Numbered from the stretch's first letter, positions 34,159-43,619 are shown. The stretch: DNA of 64,000 nucleotides from Variovorax gracilis (GCF_030317115.1 NZ_JASZYF010000019.1:43731-107730); one strand, 5' to 3'. Program-made: numbers and translations. The notes: generated by a model not told the origin, from the letters alone.

Positions 34159-34422
34159 ATGCCGACCTTGTCCACCCAGCAGCTGGCCCACCTCGATGAC
34201 GAGGAGGTGGCTCGCCTCGCGGCCATGTGGCGCGCCCGGGCCCTGCGCGGCGACCGCGAGGCCAATGGCATCGCCCACGCCTTCGAGGTCGAGCGGCGCC
34301 GGCGAACCAGGGCGAGCTACCTGGCGCAGCTGCCGCCGGAGCCGCCCGAGCGGCCGCGACCCTGGTGGAAGTTCTGGGGCGCCCCTTACCGCAAGAACAG
34401 CGAGTCAAGGTGGCCGCCATGA
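34159..34422 (+). CDS. Small protein coupled to the tyrosine recombinase
   Basis: 87 residues (MPTLSTQQLAHLDDEEVARL, then EANGIAHAFEVERRRR, then PERPRPWWKFWG). Basic, with no recognised family. Its stop codon overlaps the recombinase start (ATGA), so the two are translationally coupled, and it may be a directionality or accessory factor; that is inference. The ATG at 34159 is the best start within the frame, as the part further upstream crosses the dif-like region. Confidence 0.6.
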   Translation: MPTLSTQQLAHLDDEEVARLAAMWRARALRGDREANGIAHAFEVERRRRTRASYLAQLPPEPPERPRPWWKFWGAPYRKNSESRWPP

Positions 34423-36443
34423 GGAAAGCAGCCCCAGTTCTTCCGCGCAAGCTTCATGGCGGGCATTTCGCCTTCATGCGGGCGCTGGCCCAGGGGCTCG
34501 ATGAGCGCGCGAGCTGGGACCGGTACCTGCGGCTCGAAGGCGAGCACGCGGACTTGCGGACGGTGCGTCGCACGATCGCCTGGATCCGCGACGAGTTCGC
34601 CGCGGCCGCCCGGCGCGAGAACAAGCCGGGGACGGCGCGTCTGATCCTGCTGGACCCGGACCGGTTTGCCGCGGCGCCGAAGCAGCCGACCCTGGCCGAG
34701 TTCGCCGCCGAGCGGGGCCTGGAGGACTTTTCGGAAGCCGAGCAGCTCGAGGCCTACGAGGAAGCCTACCCGCCAGGAGGCCAGGGAGGGCGGGGCAAGG
34801 CCGCGCCGGGCAGGGGAGGGCAGGGCGGCGCCGTCCCGCCCACGCGCCGAAGCCGGGTGATCGCGCGGCAGCTTGAGGCGCTGCGCTGGCTGCAGGACCT
34901 GGTCGCGCAGGATCCGCGGCCTGGCGACCGCGTGAGCGCCTGGTTGAATCCAACGCTCGCGAAGCGCCTCGAGCGCGCGGGGGTGACGACGCTTTTGAAT
35001 CTGGTGGAACGCATCAACGGGATCGGTGCGCGCTGGTGGGTGCCTGTGCCGGGGGTGGGAGAACTCAAGGCCTCACGGGTCCTCGAGTGGCTGCAGGCCA
35101 ACGAGGCGGTCTTGGGGCTGCGCGTCGGGCGACATGTGCTGCAGCCACGCTCCCAATTGACGCCTGTGGTGCTGGCCGGGGTCGTGCCGGCGGCCACGGC
35201 GCTGCGCCCGTTCGAGAAATTTCTGGTGCCGCCAGCGCTGGACGGGAGGGCGGGGGGGTTCAGGGCGCCGCTCGAACAAAGCGTCCTGCTGGCGCGCAAC
35301 GACCCCGAGGCGATCGGCGCCTGGCTGGCTTCAAAAAGTGCAGGGCGCGGGAACGCATTGTCGGCGACGCAGCGGGCCTATCGCAAGGAGGCGGAACGGC
35401 TGCTGTTGTGGGCCGTCCTCGAACGGCAGAAGGCGCTGTCGTCTTTGACGGTGGAGGATGTGAACGGCTATCGGTCCTTCCTCGCAGATCCCCCGGCGGC
35501 CTGGTGCGGGCCGCGCCATCACCAGCGCTGGTCGCCGCTGTGGCGGCCGCTCGAAGGGCCGCTCTCGGCAGTTGCGCTGCGGCATGCGCTGACCATCCTC
35601 AAGGGCTTGTTTGCCTTCCTGATGAGCCAGGGCTATGTGACGGGCAATCCGTTCGCGGCGTTCGCGTTGCCGAGTCATTCGCCGCGGCCCTTGGGCTCCC
35701 GTCGAACCCTGACCTTCTCCCAGTGGGATCACATTGAGGCGCTGCTGGACCAACAGGTCGACACGGAAGCCGGGCGTCGGCTTCGGCGCGCCATGCGCTG
35801 GCTCTATGCGACCGGGTTGCGTCTGGCCGAGATCACGAGCGTAAAGTGCGAGGACCTGGAGAAGATCGACTACCGGGCCACCGACGGGACGATGGCAACC
35901 GATTGGATGCTCTCAGTGGTCGGAAAAGGCGGGCGCAGCCGCGAGGTGCCCATTCCGCGCGACCTGGTCGACGAGCTCGGCGACGAGCTGGCCAGGCATG
36001 GCTTCGAGCGCGAGGTCAGCGCGCCGGGCAATCGAGGCATCCGCGTGATGGCGCGCTTCCATACAGGCTTCGAAAGTGGCTTCAATAGCGACTTCGTTGT
36101 CGGCTTGGATACCGGGCCACAATGCCCCCTATCCTGGCGGCCGGTGCCCTGGTCGGCCTCGGGCCTGTACCAGGCGATCAAGGCATTTCTAGCGCACGCC
36201 GCCGACAGTCTCGAAGGGTCGGACGCGCAGCATCTGAAAGAGGCCAGCACGCACTGGTTGCGCCATTCGCATGCATCCCATGCCTTGCAGGGCAGGGCGG
36301 GGCAGACCCCGGTGCCCCTTCAGGTAGTGCAGAACAATCTCGGGCACGCGTCCGTCGGCACAACCTCCCTGTACCTGATGACCGAGCGCGACGAGCGGAT
36401 ACGGGCGATGCGAGGGTTTTGGCACTCGAGAGGCGCCCCGTAA
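34419..36443 (+). CDS. Tyrosine recombinase (phage-integrase family), long plasmid type
   Basis: 674 residues, twice the length of XerD. About 330 N-terminal residues form an extra domain (LHGGHFAFMRALAQGLDERA onward) with a Gly-rich linker. A core-binding SAM-like domain follows (LSATQRAYRKEAERLLLWAV), then the catalytic domain with Arg468 (TGLRLAEI), His612-x-x-Arg615 (HWLRHSHASH), His643 (LGHASVGTT) and nucleophile Tyr652 (SLYLMT). All catalytic residues are present, so it should cut and rejoin DNA. Coupled to the small upstream gene and close to parB and a dif-like site, it most likely resolves replicon multimers, though integration is possible. Confidence 0.9.
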   Translation: MRKAAPVLPRKLHGGHFAFMRALAQGLDERASWDRYLRLEGEHADLRTVRRTIAWIRDEFAAAARRENKPGTARLILLDPDRFAAAPKQPTLAEFAAERGLEDFSEAEQLEAYEEAYPPGGQGGRGKAAPGRGGQGGAVPPTRRSRVIARQLEALRWLQDLVAQDPRPGDRVSAWLNPTLAKRLERAGVTTLLNLVERINGIGARWWVPVPGVGELKASRVLEWLQANEAVLGLRVGRHVLQPRSQLTPVVLAGVVPAATALRPFEKFLVPPALDGRAGGFRAPLEQSVLLARNDPEAIGAWLASKSAGRGNALSATQRAYRKEAERLLLWAVLERQKALSSLTVEDVNGYRSFLADPPAAWCGPRHHQRWSPLWRPLEGPLSAVALRHALTILKGLFAFLMSQGYVTGNPFAAFALPSHSPRPLGSRRTLTFSQWDHIEALLDQQVDTEAGRRLRRAMRWLYATGLRLAEITSVKCEDLEKIDYRATDGTMATDWMLSVVGKGGRSREVPIPRDLVDELGDELARHGFEREVSAPGNRGIRVMARFHTGFESGFNSDFVVGLDTGPQCPLSWRPVPWSASGLYQAIKAFLAHAADSLEGSDAQHLKEASTHWLRHSHASHALQGRAGQTPVPLQVVQNNLGHASVGTTSLYLMTERDERIRAMRGFWHSRGAP

Positions 36444-36483
36444 AGGGCTGCCATGGAAATCGGCGTCGGCCGACCGTCAAGAC

Positions 36484-37632
36484 CTAGCGGCATTCAGCGA
36501 CAGGCGTTTCACCGTTCACACGCGTGCAGATATTTCGCCTGAGGGACTCCAGGTACACGCCGTTCGCTCGGTAGAGGGTTGCGAAGATCGGACTGAGCTG
36601 TTCTTGAAGGACTGCGATCGATTGGAACTGCTGCGTGCCATCCGACTTGGGCAGCTTCGCCGCAATGGGCTTCAACGCTTCCGCGACAGCGCGCATGCGT
36701 TGCTCGAGCGGAGGGTGGTCGATGGCGCGCAACGGATACAGCACGACGCCCTTCTTTTGCGTCAGGACGTCGCACACGAACTTGCGGGCGTTGCTGTCAA
36801 TCACTGGAGGTGGCGTGGGAAATTCCGTGGCAATGAAACTCGCGTGCGGCTTCGGCTGGCTCATGAACTCGCGCGTCATCGCTGCGCTCTGCCACGCGTT
36901 GGCGGCAAGGTAGAGCTGATCCACCGCCCAATAGACAGAGCCCTGTTCGGAGAACGCGGGCTCGCGGTACGGCGGCTTCGGCACCAACGCCTTGAGCACC
37001 TCGATCGACATGGCGTCGGCCGCCGCCTCGAGCTTGACGTTTGCCGGCTCGCATGAGCTTCGGAGCTGATTGAGTTTCTCGTCAGCGGGCTTGGCAAGGT
37101 CGATACGTTCGAGTCGGCCGGCGTATTCGCCCAACCGACCCTGGCTGATGTGGCCGAGCTCGTGAGCCAGCACGTACAAGAGCGCCGGATTGGCGCGGTC
37201 GGGCCGCCCCTTCATCTCCCCAAACACCCGCACAGCCGCGGACGAGCAGCGCAACTCAAGGCGGTCAGCGGCCGTCACCACACAACCGCCGCGCACGCTC
37301 CGTTCGTCCAGAACGTCGTCGCGCCCGGGCGCCGCCTTCGCACATCCATCCTTGGAGGTGCCGTCCTTGGCAGCGTCCTTCACCACGAATACGCGAAGCA
37401 CCCGCTCGCCGTGGGCAGGGGTCGTTGGATTGACCGCCACGTCATCGAAGGGCAGTGGCCTGCCCAGCGCCGCGTACCCTGCGGCCGCACCCTTCAAGGT
37501 GCGGCCGACCAAGGCCGCATCCCGGTCGTCCAGACGACAGCGCGGCGGGGCATCAGCCGAAGCGGCCATTGCCGTGATCGAGACGATGCCAAGCAACGTC
37601 CCGATCGCCCACGGTGTCGCTGAACGTGCCAC
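36484..37632 (-). CDS. Secreted M48-like metalloprotease
   Basis: 382 residues from the GTG at 37632, which follows the upstream stop by one base. A hydrophobic signal segment (GTLLGIVSITAMAASADA) suggests export. The zinc motif H157-E-L-G-H161 (VLAHELGHISQG) is followed about 40 residues on by LEAAADAMSIEVL, the third-ligand helix of M48 peptidases. It is the second gene of a leftward operon after the HET-C-like gene, so the pair probably works together in the periplasm. The longer frame to 37674 overlaps the previous gene and is less likely. Confidence 0.75.
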   Translation of the reverse strand: MARSATPWAIGTLLGIVSITAMAASADAPPRCRLDDRDAALVGRTLKGAAAGYAALGRPLPFDDVAVNPTTPAHGERVLRVFVVKDAAKDGTSKDGCAKAAPGRDDVLDERSVRGGCVVTAADRLELRCSSAAVRVFGEMKGRPDRANPALLYVLAHELGHISQGRLGEYAGRLERIDLAKPADEKLNQLRSSCEPANVKLEAAADAMSIEVLKALVPKPPYREPAFSEQGSVYWAVDQLYLAANAWQSAAMTREFMSQPKPHASFIATEFPTPPPVIDSNARKFVCDVLTQKKGVVLYPLRAIDHPPLEQRMRAVAEALKPIAAKLPKSDGTQQFQSIAVLQEQLSPIFATLYRANGVYLESLRRNICTRVNGETPVAECR

Positions 37633-37633
37633 G

Positions 37634-38524
37634 TCAGAGCCCGCGACGGTCGACCAAGACCTCGAACGCGACATACTTGCCGTTGAGTTCGTCCAGCAGG
37701 GGCCAGCGCTTGAAGCTGTACCGCAGGAAATCCGAGGATGCCTGGCGCGCCGCCACGATGGCCAGACGGTACTGGCTCAGGTTCTCGAGGTGCGCGACGC
37801 GCACCTTGCCGCTTTTCGTGTCCTCGCTGTCCTTGGCGAGGTCTGCATGCGACTGGGCGCCGGCAGGGCACAGCTGCGGGATGCCCCAGAAGACAAAGCC
37901 CGAGACCAGGCCGTTTTGCTGAAGCTTGCGCAGCGCAGCGTTTCCTTCCGGCGTCCAGAAGGGGATGACGGCGATGTCGGTCGCATCCTTCACCGTGTCC
38001 TTGGTCATTTCGATGTAGTTGCTGTGCGCGTAGAAATCCTGGACCGCGTGCAATGCCTGACCGATCGAGAAGAATGCCTTCTCGCCAGCAGCCACCATGG
38101 CCACCGTGTCCTTCTTCGCCTTTCCCGCTTGCGCGACCAGGACCTGCTGTTCGGCCTCGTTGAGCAGCGTATCGACATACGCGGTCGCCCCGTCGAAGTC
38201 GCAGTTGTCGAAATGCGCCTTCGATTCGAACTGATGGACGGAGTCCTGGTAGAAGAGGGCGCGGCGTAGCTGCTTCGCATACTCGTTGCTCGCCAGGTCC
38301 TTCATTGCCTCCTTGTGACCTTCGCTGCCAAAGGGCTTGTCGCAATTCACGCAGAGGATCGTCACCGAACTCCCAGGCCGCATTGGCAATTCCGCGACCG
38401 TCTGCGGGGGAGGCGCAGGCTTGAGCGGATTCGCTGACTGACACCATGCCCACGCAGCGGATCCGAGGGACAATGCGGCCAGCGTGGCCACAAGGGCGGC
38501 CCGTCGAGCAAGGCGAAGTGTCAC
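37634..38524 (-). CDS. Secreted HET-C/zinc-dependent phospholipase C-like protein
   Basis: 296 residues with a clear signal peptide (LARRAALVATLAALSLGSAA, cleavage after AWA). The motif H159-A-V-Q-D163-F-Y-A-H167-S-N is the hallmark of the HET-C and phospholipase C/S1-P1 nuclease fold, where His and Asp bind zinc ions. Such proteins cleave phospholipids or act as toxins of membranes. It begins a leftward two-gene operon with a metalloprotease and is divergent from a second HExxH protein at 38575; the three may form one secretion-linked module. Confidence 0.75.
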   Translation of the reverse strand: MTLRLARRAALVATLAALSLGSAAWAWCQSANPLKPAPPPQTVAELPMRPGSSVTILCVNCDKPFGSEGHKEAMKDLASNEYAKQLRRALFYQDSVHQFESKAHFDNCDFDGATAYVDTLLNEAEQQVLVAQAGKAKKDTVAMVAAGEKAFFSIGQALHAVQDFYAHSNYIEMTKDTVKDATDIAVIPFWTPEGNAALRKLQQNGLVSGFVFWGIPQLCPAGAQSHADLAKDSEDTKSGKVRVAHLENLSQYRLAIVAARQASSDFLRYSFKRWPLLDELNGKYVAFEVLVDRRGL

Positions 38525-38574
38525 GTCTGGACTCCTGTTGCGTTTTCATGCGGCTGCGGCCGAGAGGGGGCGGG

Positions 38575-39459
38575 ATGGTGTCGGCATCATCGCAGTCCGT
38601 TCGCCTGGCAGCGAGCAATTTTGGCCATCGAGGGCTGTTCTCGCTCATCCTTCTCGCCGGGCTGCCCGCATGGAGCGCGACGCTTGACGAGGTGACCGAG
38701 CGAGGGTTCCGACATACGACGCTGGACCAGGCTCTGGTGGCGAAAGCCACTGCACGCGCCAACAAAGTCCTGGCGACGACCGGCATCCGGTTCGTGCCAA
38801 CGTGGCAGATGAAGGCGAACGAGCAGGGCGGTGCCGGGAGCGTGCCACTGTATCTGGTCGATTCCGCGAAGGAAGCGACCACGCCAGCGGCGGTGCCGGA
38901 GGGCTGCCATTGCGTCTTCGTGAATCCCAGGTTTTTAGCGAGGTGGGCGACCTTCAACTCGACAGGCGCCGCCCGCATGATGATTGATCGCGACTACTTC
39001 CTGACCTTCGTGTTGCTTCACGAGGCGGGACACATCCACGACGGCACCTCGGCGGGCGCCTTCAAGGATGGCGAGATGTCGCAGCTGAATGTCGACCCCA
39101 GCAAGGCGAAGACTGAGGAGCGGCAGGCGGACGAGTTCGCCGCCAATCTGCTGCGACAGCGCGCGAACGCGACGCCAGCCAATGATTCCTCCATCGCGGC
39201 CAACTTCGTGGTCAACGAACTCACGAAGCTGGGCTGGAACATGCAGGCGTTTCGCACGCTCGATGAATTCGGCTCCTTTTCGGTGGGCAGGCCCAGCGTC
39301 TTTTTCGACGATGGCTACTCGCACCCCAACATGGCCTTGCGCATCCTGCGCACCAACAACTTGATCCAGCGCTCGCCAGAAACGCAGCTGCTTCTGGATG
39401 CTTTCGAGGAGGCTCGCGAGAGAGGTGCGAACGCGAAGCGGCTGCACGCTCCAAGATAG
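38575..39459 (+). CDS. Exported metallopeptidase-like protein (HEAGH)
   Basis: 294 residues, start at the ATG at 38575 behind GAGAGGGGG; 38548 is an alternative. A hydrophobic leader (LFSLILLAGLPAWSA) suggests export. The motif H149-E-A-G-H153 (LLHEAGHIHDG) is followed by TEERQADEFAANLLRQ, a likely third zinc ligand as in M48 peptidases. Cysteines in GCHCVF may form a disulfide. Divergent from the HET-C-like gene with only 50 bases between, so the promoters are shared. Substrate unknown. Confidence 0.7.
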   Translation: MVSASSQSVRLAASNFGHRGLFSLILLAGLPAWSATLDEVTERGFRHTTLDQALVAKATARANKVLATTGIRFVPTWQMKANEQGGAGSVPLYLVDSAKEATTPAAVPEGCHCVFVNPRFLARWATFNSTGAARMMIDRDYFLTFVLLHEAGHIHDGTSAGAFKDGEMSQLNVDPSKAKTEERQADEFAANLLRQRANATPANDSSIAANFVVNELTKLGWNMQAFRTLDEFGSFSVGRPSVFFDDGYSHPNMALRILRTNNLIQRSPETQLLLDAFEEARERGANAKRLHAPR

Positions 39460-39944
39460 CCGCGTCACGTAAATTCAGAACATGGTTGAGTTGGACCTCG
39501 TACAAGGATTCGAATGTCGGTTCGGCGGCACGTGAACAAGCAGGCGTGATGCGAGAGAAGACCAGATGCCTAGCAACCACCGGCCGTGGCCGCGGATGCC
39601 GAAGCCCGAGATTCATCAACCGTCGACATTGGACGCCATAAGGCGCGCTTGCTGACCCCAATGCTTCGGCCGATTTGCCAATGGCGAGTAGGCCGGTGGT
39701 GTATGGCGCGAATGGGAGGGAGCCCGCGCGCGGCAGACAACCAAGGCGAATGGCTCTTTCAGACTGATTGTCGCCATTCACGTTGGAAGCCCGGATGGCA
39801 GGGGAGGGCCCATCTCAGTCCTTCAGCATCGACCACTGTCCGGCGGCTCGGCAGCGAAAGCGGACCGTCAAAGGTGCCGCGCACATCGACTGCTTGATCG
39901 GCGACAGCGGTCACCCGTATTGGCGTCGCGTCCCATGGTTCACC
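39460..39944. other. Intergenic gap
   Basis: About 485 bases between convergent genes. No frame is convincing; open frames are Arg/Ala-rich shadows. Confidence 0.3.
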
Positions 39945-40694
39945 TCAGGTCTTAGCAGGTCCATAGCCTAGCTTTCTGTTGGCTAGGTGGATCACATCGC
40001 TGGTAAGCAGGCGATCGACAATGAATTGGACCTTTTGAGGCACCGGCACAGGGCCAAACTTAGTTTGGACGTAGCGTTCCAGTGCAGACAGGCTTTTGGG
40101 ACGGTTCGGCGCCTTCAGATCTTTGAGAAGGTCACGATACATCGCGATTGGCAGCTTTTCGCCAGTTTTCTTCTTCGCCACCGGTTGCTGTACGGGCGAT
40201 CCCTTGGGCGCGACGGGAGCCTTCAGCTTTTTCGGCGGCTCCGCGTTTACTGCTGCCTTTTCTTTAGACGTTTTCGCCACCTTGCTTGTCTTTCCTAGTA
40301 CGAATGGAGACGGCGCTGATTGAGTGATGGCCGGCGAAGCGACGGCCGGGAGCGCCTTCATGCGCTGGACAGAAAATGCCAGGGTTCGCGCGTGCGCGAT
40401 CGGCGGGTCGTAGCCGGTGTCCTTGGCAAGAACCACGAATCGACAGCTGGGATGCTTGGCAGCAAGGTAGCCGAGGTAGAACACAAGGTGAAAGTCCAGC
40501 GAGTTCGAACCGGTTCGCGAGATCGGTATGAGCGTCGATCGCGGGCTGTCGAGTTCAAAAGCTGCCTTGCGTTTGAGCTGGGTCGGGCCGTAGAAGACCC
40601 ACGCCTGTCCCGCGTCCCCTAGCCACGCTTCCACTTCCTTTGGAGATGGTTGAACGTTCTCCAAGTCGACCAGCAAGTGAATGCTGATTGTCAT
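39945..40694 (-). CDS. PIN-like domain protein
   Basis: 249 residues from the ATG at 40694. The N-terminal 115 residues have PIN-type nuclease motifs: IHLLVDLENVQP with the first Asp, ISRTGSNSLDFHLVFYLGYL with the central acidic residue, and FVVLAKDTGYDPPI with the last Asp. A Lys/Pro-rich linker and a helical C-terminal domain (YRDLLKDLKAPNRPKSLSAL) follow, like the OST-HTH style of RNA-binding tails. Its start lies 2 bases after the stop of the Mrr-like gene, so they are co-transcribed and probably form a nucleic-acid-targeting unit. Confidence 0.7.
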   Translation of the reverse strand: MTISIHLLVDLENVQPSPKEVEAWLGDAGQAWVFYGPTQLKRKAAFELDSPRSTLIPISRTGSNSLDFHLVFYLGYLAAKHPSCRFVVLAKDTGYDPPIAHARTLAFSVQRMKALPAVASPAITQSAPSPFVLGKTSKVAKTSKEKAAVNAEPPKKLKAPVAPKGSPVQQPVAKKKTGEKLPIAMYRDLLKDLKAPNRPKSLSALERYVQTKFGPVPVPQKVQFIVDRLLTSDVIHLANRKLGYGPAKT

Positions 40695-40696
40695 GT

Positions 40697-41563
40697 TCAA
40701 GCCGTGCCGCGGCAACGCGGATAGTCCGAGCACCCCCAGAATTGCTGGCCCGCGCTGGCCCCTTTCTTTGCCGTGCGGCGGACCATAGTCTGCGCGCATC
40801 GTGGGCAGTTCGGAGCAGCGGTACTCGCTGATGCGTAGGCCGGAGCTGCGGGCCGGTTTGGACTGCTCTCAGGTTTCGAGCCCCCGGCGCTCGCGGCCCC
40901 TTTCGCCTGCTTGAGCAACTGGTGCAACTTTGAACCATCGATCAGCAAGACGTTGCGCCCGCTGGCAAAGTCTTCCGCCTCGGAGGTGAATCGGCCCGAG
41001 GTTACAACGAAGCCGCCGGCCGCCCCCTTTGCCGCCATGACCCCATACAACTCTCGCACCACCGCTACACCGACCTTAAAGGCTCGCCATTGCTTGCACT
41101 GCACCAGGTAGTGCTCGCCGTTCTTGCGGACTACCAAATCGACACCGTCGTCAGGGCCGGGCTTGAAGTTCTCCACGACCGAGTAACCCTGCAGGCGGAA
41201 ACCCTCGCCCACGAGCGTCTCAAACTCCCTCCAACTCATTCCGTCTAGAACGCTTGGAGCATCAGAGCGCGTTGCGCTGTCCAACAACGATTGACGCGAA
41301 TGACGTCGCCAAGCCGAGATGGCGGCGCCCGCGAGGCAGATGAGCGGCAAGAAGTACTGTCCGACCGAAGCTAGCCCGCGCCACAGTGCTTCAATCATTG
41401 TTCCGCCCACCTCGCCGGGCCTGATCGCAACCAATGGCGCTCCTGCGACTCGATGGAGGACGAGGTATCCGACGACGGCCAAGACGACGCCAACATGCCA
41501 AGGTAGTAGAGCGACCAGATCGATGAGGTTTTCTGCGGGGCTGTTCTTTTTTCGGCGCGCCAT
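40697..41563 (-). CDS. Membrane-anchored Mrr-like restriction endonuclease with zinc ribbon
   Basis: 288 residues from the ATG at 41563. Two transmembrane helices near residues 22-38 and 66-84 anchor it to the inner membrane. The Mrr-type PD-(D/E)xK core follows: WREFETLVGEGFRLQGYSV, then D142 in DDGVDLVV and Q155-x-K157 in YLVQCKQW. The C-terminus is a topoisomerase-like zinc ribbon (CPRCAQTMV...FWGCSDYPRCRG). Mrr-like nucleases cut foreign, often modified, DNA. A membrane-tethered version suits attack on incoming DNA. First gene of a two-gene operon with the PIN protein; divergent from the GIY-YIG gene. Confidence 0.8.
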   Translation of the reverse strand: MARRKKNSPAENLIDLVALLPWHVGVVLAVVGYLVLHRVAGAPLVAIRPGEVGGTMIEALWRGLASVGQYFLPLICLAGAAISAWRRHSRQSLLDSATRSDAPSVLDGMSWREFETLVGEGFRLQGYSVVENFKPGPDDGVDLVVRKNGEHYLVQCKQWRAFKVGVAVVRELYGVMAAKGAAGGFVVTSGRFTSEAEDFASGRNVLLIDGSKLHQLLKQAKGAASAGGSKPESSPNRPAAPAYASASTAAPNCPRCAQTMVRRTAKKGASAGQQFWGCSDYPRCRGTA

Positions 41564-41760
41564 CGGACGATTCTGCCCGCGGGGCACAAGGGGGCACAGT
41601 CGTCGATGACCAACTGCGAAATACTTCACAGTCGACTGTGGGCTGAATGCCACGCGGGGCTGCGAACGACTGAGTGCCACCGCGAACTGCGAGCCCGGGC
41701 CCGAACGCTGTCGGGGGCTGCCACGTATGATTGCTCGCGACAGACGCGGAGGAAAACGAA

Positions 41761-42597
41761 ATGGAGCAGCAAAACCCGGAATGGCCCGGAAGTCTACAGA
41801 TCGTCTACGTGTTGACGAACGCAGCGATGCCGGGCCTCATCAAGATCGGCATGACGCGTGGCAATGAGGCGGCTTTGCGCACCAGCCAGCTATACACGAC
41901 CGGGGTGCCGCTCCCCTTCGAATGTGCATACGAATGCGCGGTGCCAAACGCTGCCGAGGTGGAACGCGCATTGCACGTGGCCTTTGCTCCATTCCGCATC
42001 AACCCGAACCGCGAGTTCTTTCGCATGGAGCCGAATCAGGCGATAGCGATCTTGCGACTGCTGCACGCCCGTCCGACCGCAGTAGTGACCCAAGAACTCG
42101 AGGCGAACACGCCGTTGGTGGACAAGGAGGCAGCGCAGCGCGAAGAGGATGAGGCCCAACTGCGTCGTGCACGGCGACCACGGTTCGACTACATCGCACT
42201 CGGTTTGCCGATCGGCACGGTGCTGACGTATAAGGACGGCACAAGAACCTGCATGGTCGCTGGACCTCGCACCGTCGAAGTTGATGGTGAAGTGTGCAGC
42301 CTAACGCAGCTAACCCGGCGCGTGATGGGGCTCGCCGACGACTATCCGCTGCAGCCCAGCCCGCACTGGCTGCATGGCGATCGGACGCTCAAAGAGATCT
42401 ACGACGAGTTCTACGGGGACCTTCCCGAAGGCGAAGTAGCGAGTGGCGGAACTATCGCTGCACTAAAAGCACACGCGACCCGCGCGCAACAGGCAGCCAG
42501 TGAAGCCGAGACGGAATCTGAAAAGTCCGAACTCCTGAAGAAGGCGGACGGCTATCTGCAACGAGTTCGCGAGATGACAACTGGCCTAGAGTCCTGA
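41761..42597 (+). CDS. GIY-YIG-related (MUG113/T5orf172) nuclease-like protein
   Basis: 278 residues; GGAGG precedes the ATG at 41761. The first 100 residues form a MUG113/T5orf172 domain of the GIY-YIG class: QIVYVLTNAAMPGLIKIGMT with Tyr and the IKIG core, RTSQLYTTGVPLPFECAYEC, VERALHVAFAPFRINPNREF and F. The middle (LGLPIGTVLTYKDGTRTCMV) resembles the small restriction-system-associated modules often fused to such nucleases, and the tail is a coiled coil. It lies divergent from the Mrr-PIN operon and probably belongs to the same DNA-processing cluster. Confidence 0.75.
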   Translation: MEQQNPEWPGSLQIVYVLTNAAMPGLIKIGMTRGNEAALRTSQLYTTGVPLPFECAYECAVPNAAEVERALHVAFAPFRINPNREFFRMEPNQAIAILRLLHARPTAVVTQELEANTPLVDKEAAQREEDEAQLRRARRPRFDYIALGLPIGTVLTYKDGTRTCMVAGPRTVEVDGEVCSLTQLTRRVMGLADDYPLQPSPHWLHGDRTLKEIYDEFYGDLPEGEVASGGTIAALKAHATRAQQAASEAETESEKSELLKKADGYLQRVREMTTGLES

Positions 42598-42982
42598 TCG
42601 CGGCCTTCGCGCCCTTCGCGCCCAACGAGCGGGCTGCCTTGGCCGGAGCGCAGCGTGTGCCGACCTTAAAGCTAGGACCGCTTGGTGGCAGAGACCTGCC
42701 GTTCCCGCCGGGCGCGGAGAAGTCTTCAGTGGGCCCTGAACCGAAATCGGGTTGCCGAGATTGCTCGCCGCAAAGCGGCCGTTCCCAACCAACTGGGTAT
42801 CGCGGCATTGCTCGACAGACCCGGCAGGCACCGCGTCGATCTTAAACCGCGCGGTGCAGCCCGCGCTGCCACGCGCGATCGCGCGCTGCCCCGGCTCGAT
42901 GAGGGACCAACCTGGGACGCCGACTTGCAGGAGGCCATCCGTGAAGGCGTGGTGCTACGCGTGCGGCCAAGGTAATGACGGT

Positions 42983-43074
42983 GCCGTCATCCTGGCCGGC
43001 CTGTTCCCGATCATGTTGGGCAGCGTCACCGGCTCCGAGGTGATGCAGCGCATCGCGGCGCCGATGGTAGGCGG
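42983..43074 (+). pseudogene. Scrap of a CusA/CzcA-type RND metal-efflux pump
   Basis: The frame AVILAGLFPIMLGSVTGSEV followed by MQRIAAPMVGG is a signature near the C-terminus of heavy-metal RND pumps (usually AGLLPI...GTGSEVM.RIAAPMVGG). Only about 30 codons remain. Confidence 0.7.
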
Positions 43075-43190
43075 GACGCGAGCCAGGCGCGGACCGATCA
43101 AATGAAAGCGCTGACATGGGGTTGCTATGCCGCGGATCGGCAGGCGTACGCGGGACTGCTGCCCTGAGGGTTGGCGCAATGCCAGTTTTT

Positions 43191-43619
43191 CTAATGAAGC
43201 ATTCGGACGGGAAGTTCAATGGTGAAGACGCACCCGACACCGGGCAAGTCCCGGACGCCCAAGACACCGCCGTCCGCATTCACATGCCGCCGGGCGATGG
43301 AAAGACCAAGCCCCAAGCCGCTCTTGTCGTCGCCGACCTGAATGAACGGCCGAAAGATGTTTGCGGTAGCTCCTGGCGGGAGCCCTCCGCAGTTGTCCTT
43401 GACGTCGATCAGAACACTGTCGCCCTTGGCGTACGCGCTCAGGGTGACCTCCGTATGAGCATGGGTGAACTTGAATGCGTTGTGGAGCAAGTTGACCAAA
43501 GCCGCCAAAAGATGGTCCCGATTCCCCGAGATGCCCAGTTGGGCGTCCACGTCGGCCACCGCAAACGTGCAGCCCTTGACACTCGCGTCGAGCGAAGCGG
43601 CATTCTTGGCGTCAGCCAC
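43191..43619 (-). pseudogene. Histidine-kinase C-terminal (ATPase domain) fragment
   Basis: 142 codons from the GTG at 43619 encode a HATPase domain: N-box LVNLLHNAFKFTH, G1 VKDNCGGLP, F-box IFRPF and G2 SGLGLGLSIARRH. It lacks the dimerisation/phospho-His domain and any sensor. It abuts the truncated hydrolase on the same strand, so it is the end of a kinase gene joined by deletion. A short product is possible but could not signal alone. Confidence 0.7.

Noticed and set aside
42682..42975. Plus-strand frame RNRVAEIARRKAAVPNQLGI and following
   Set aside because: Moderate protein character but no family and no start site; may be another eroded fragment.
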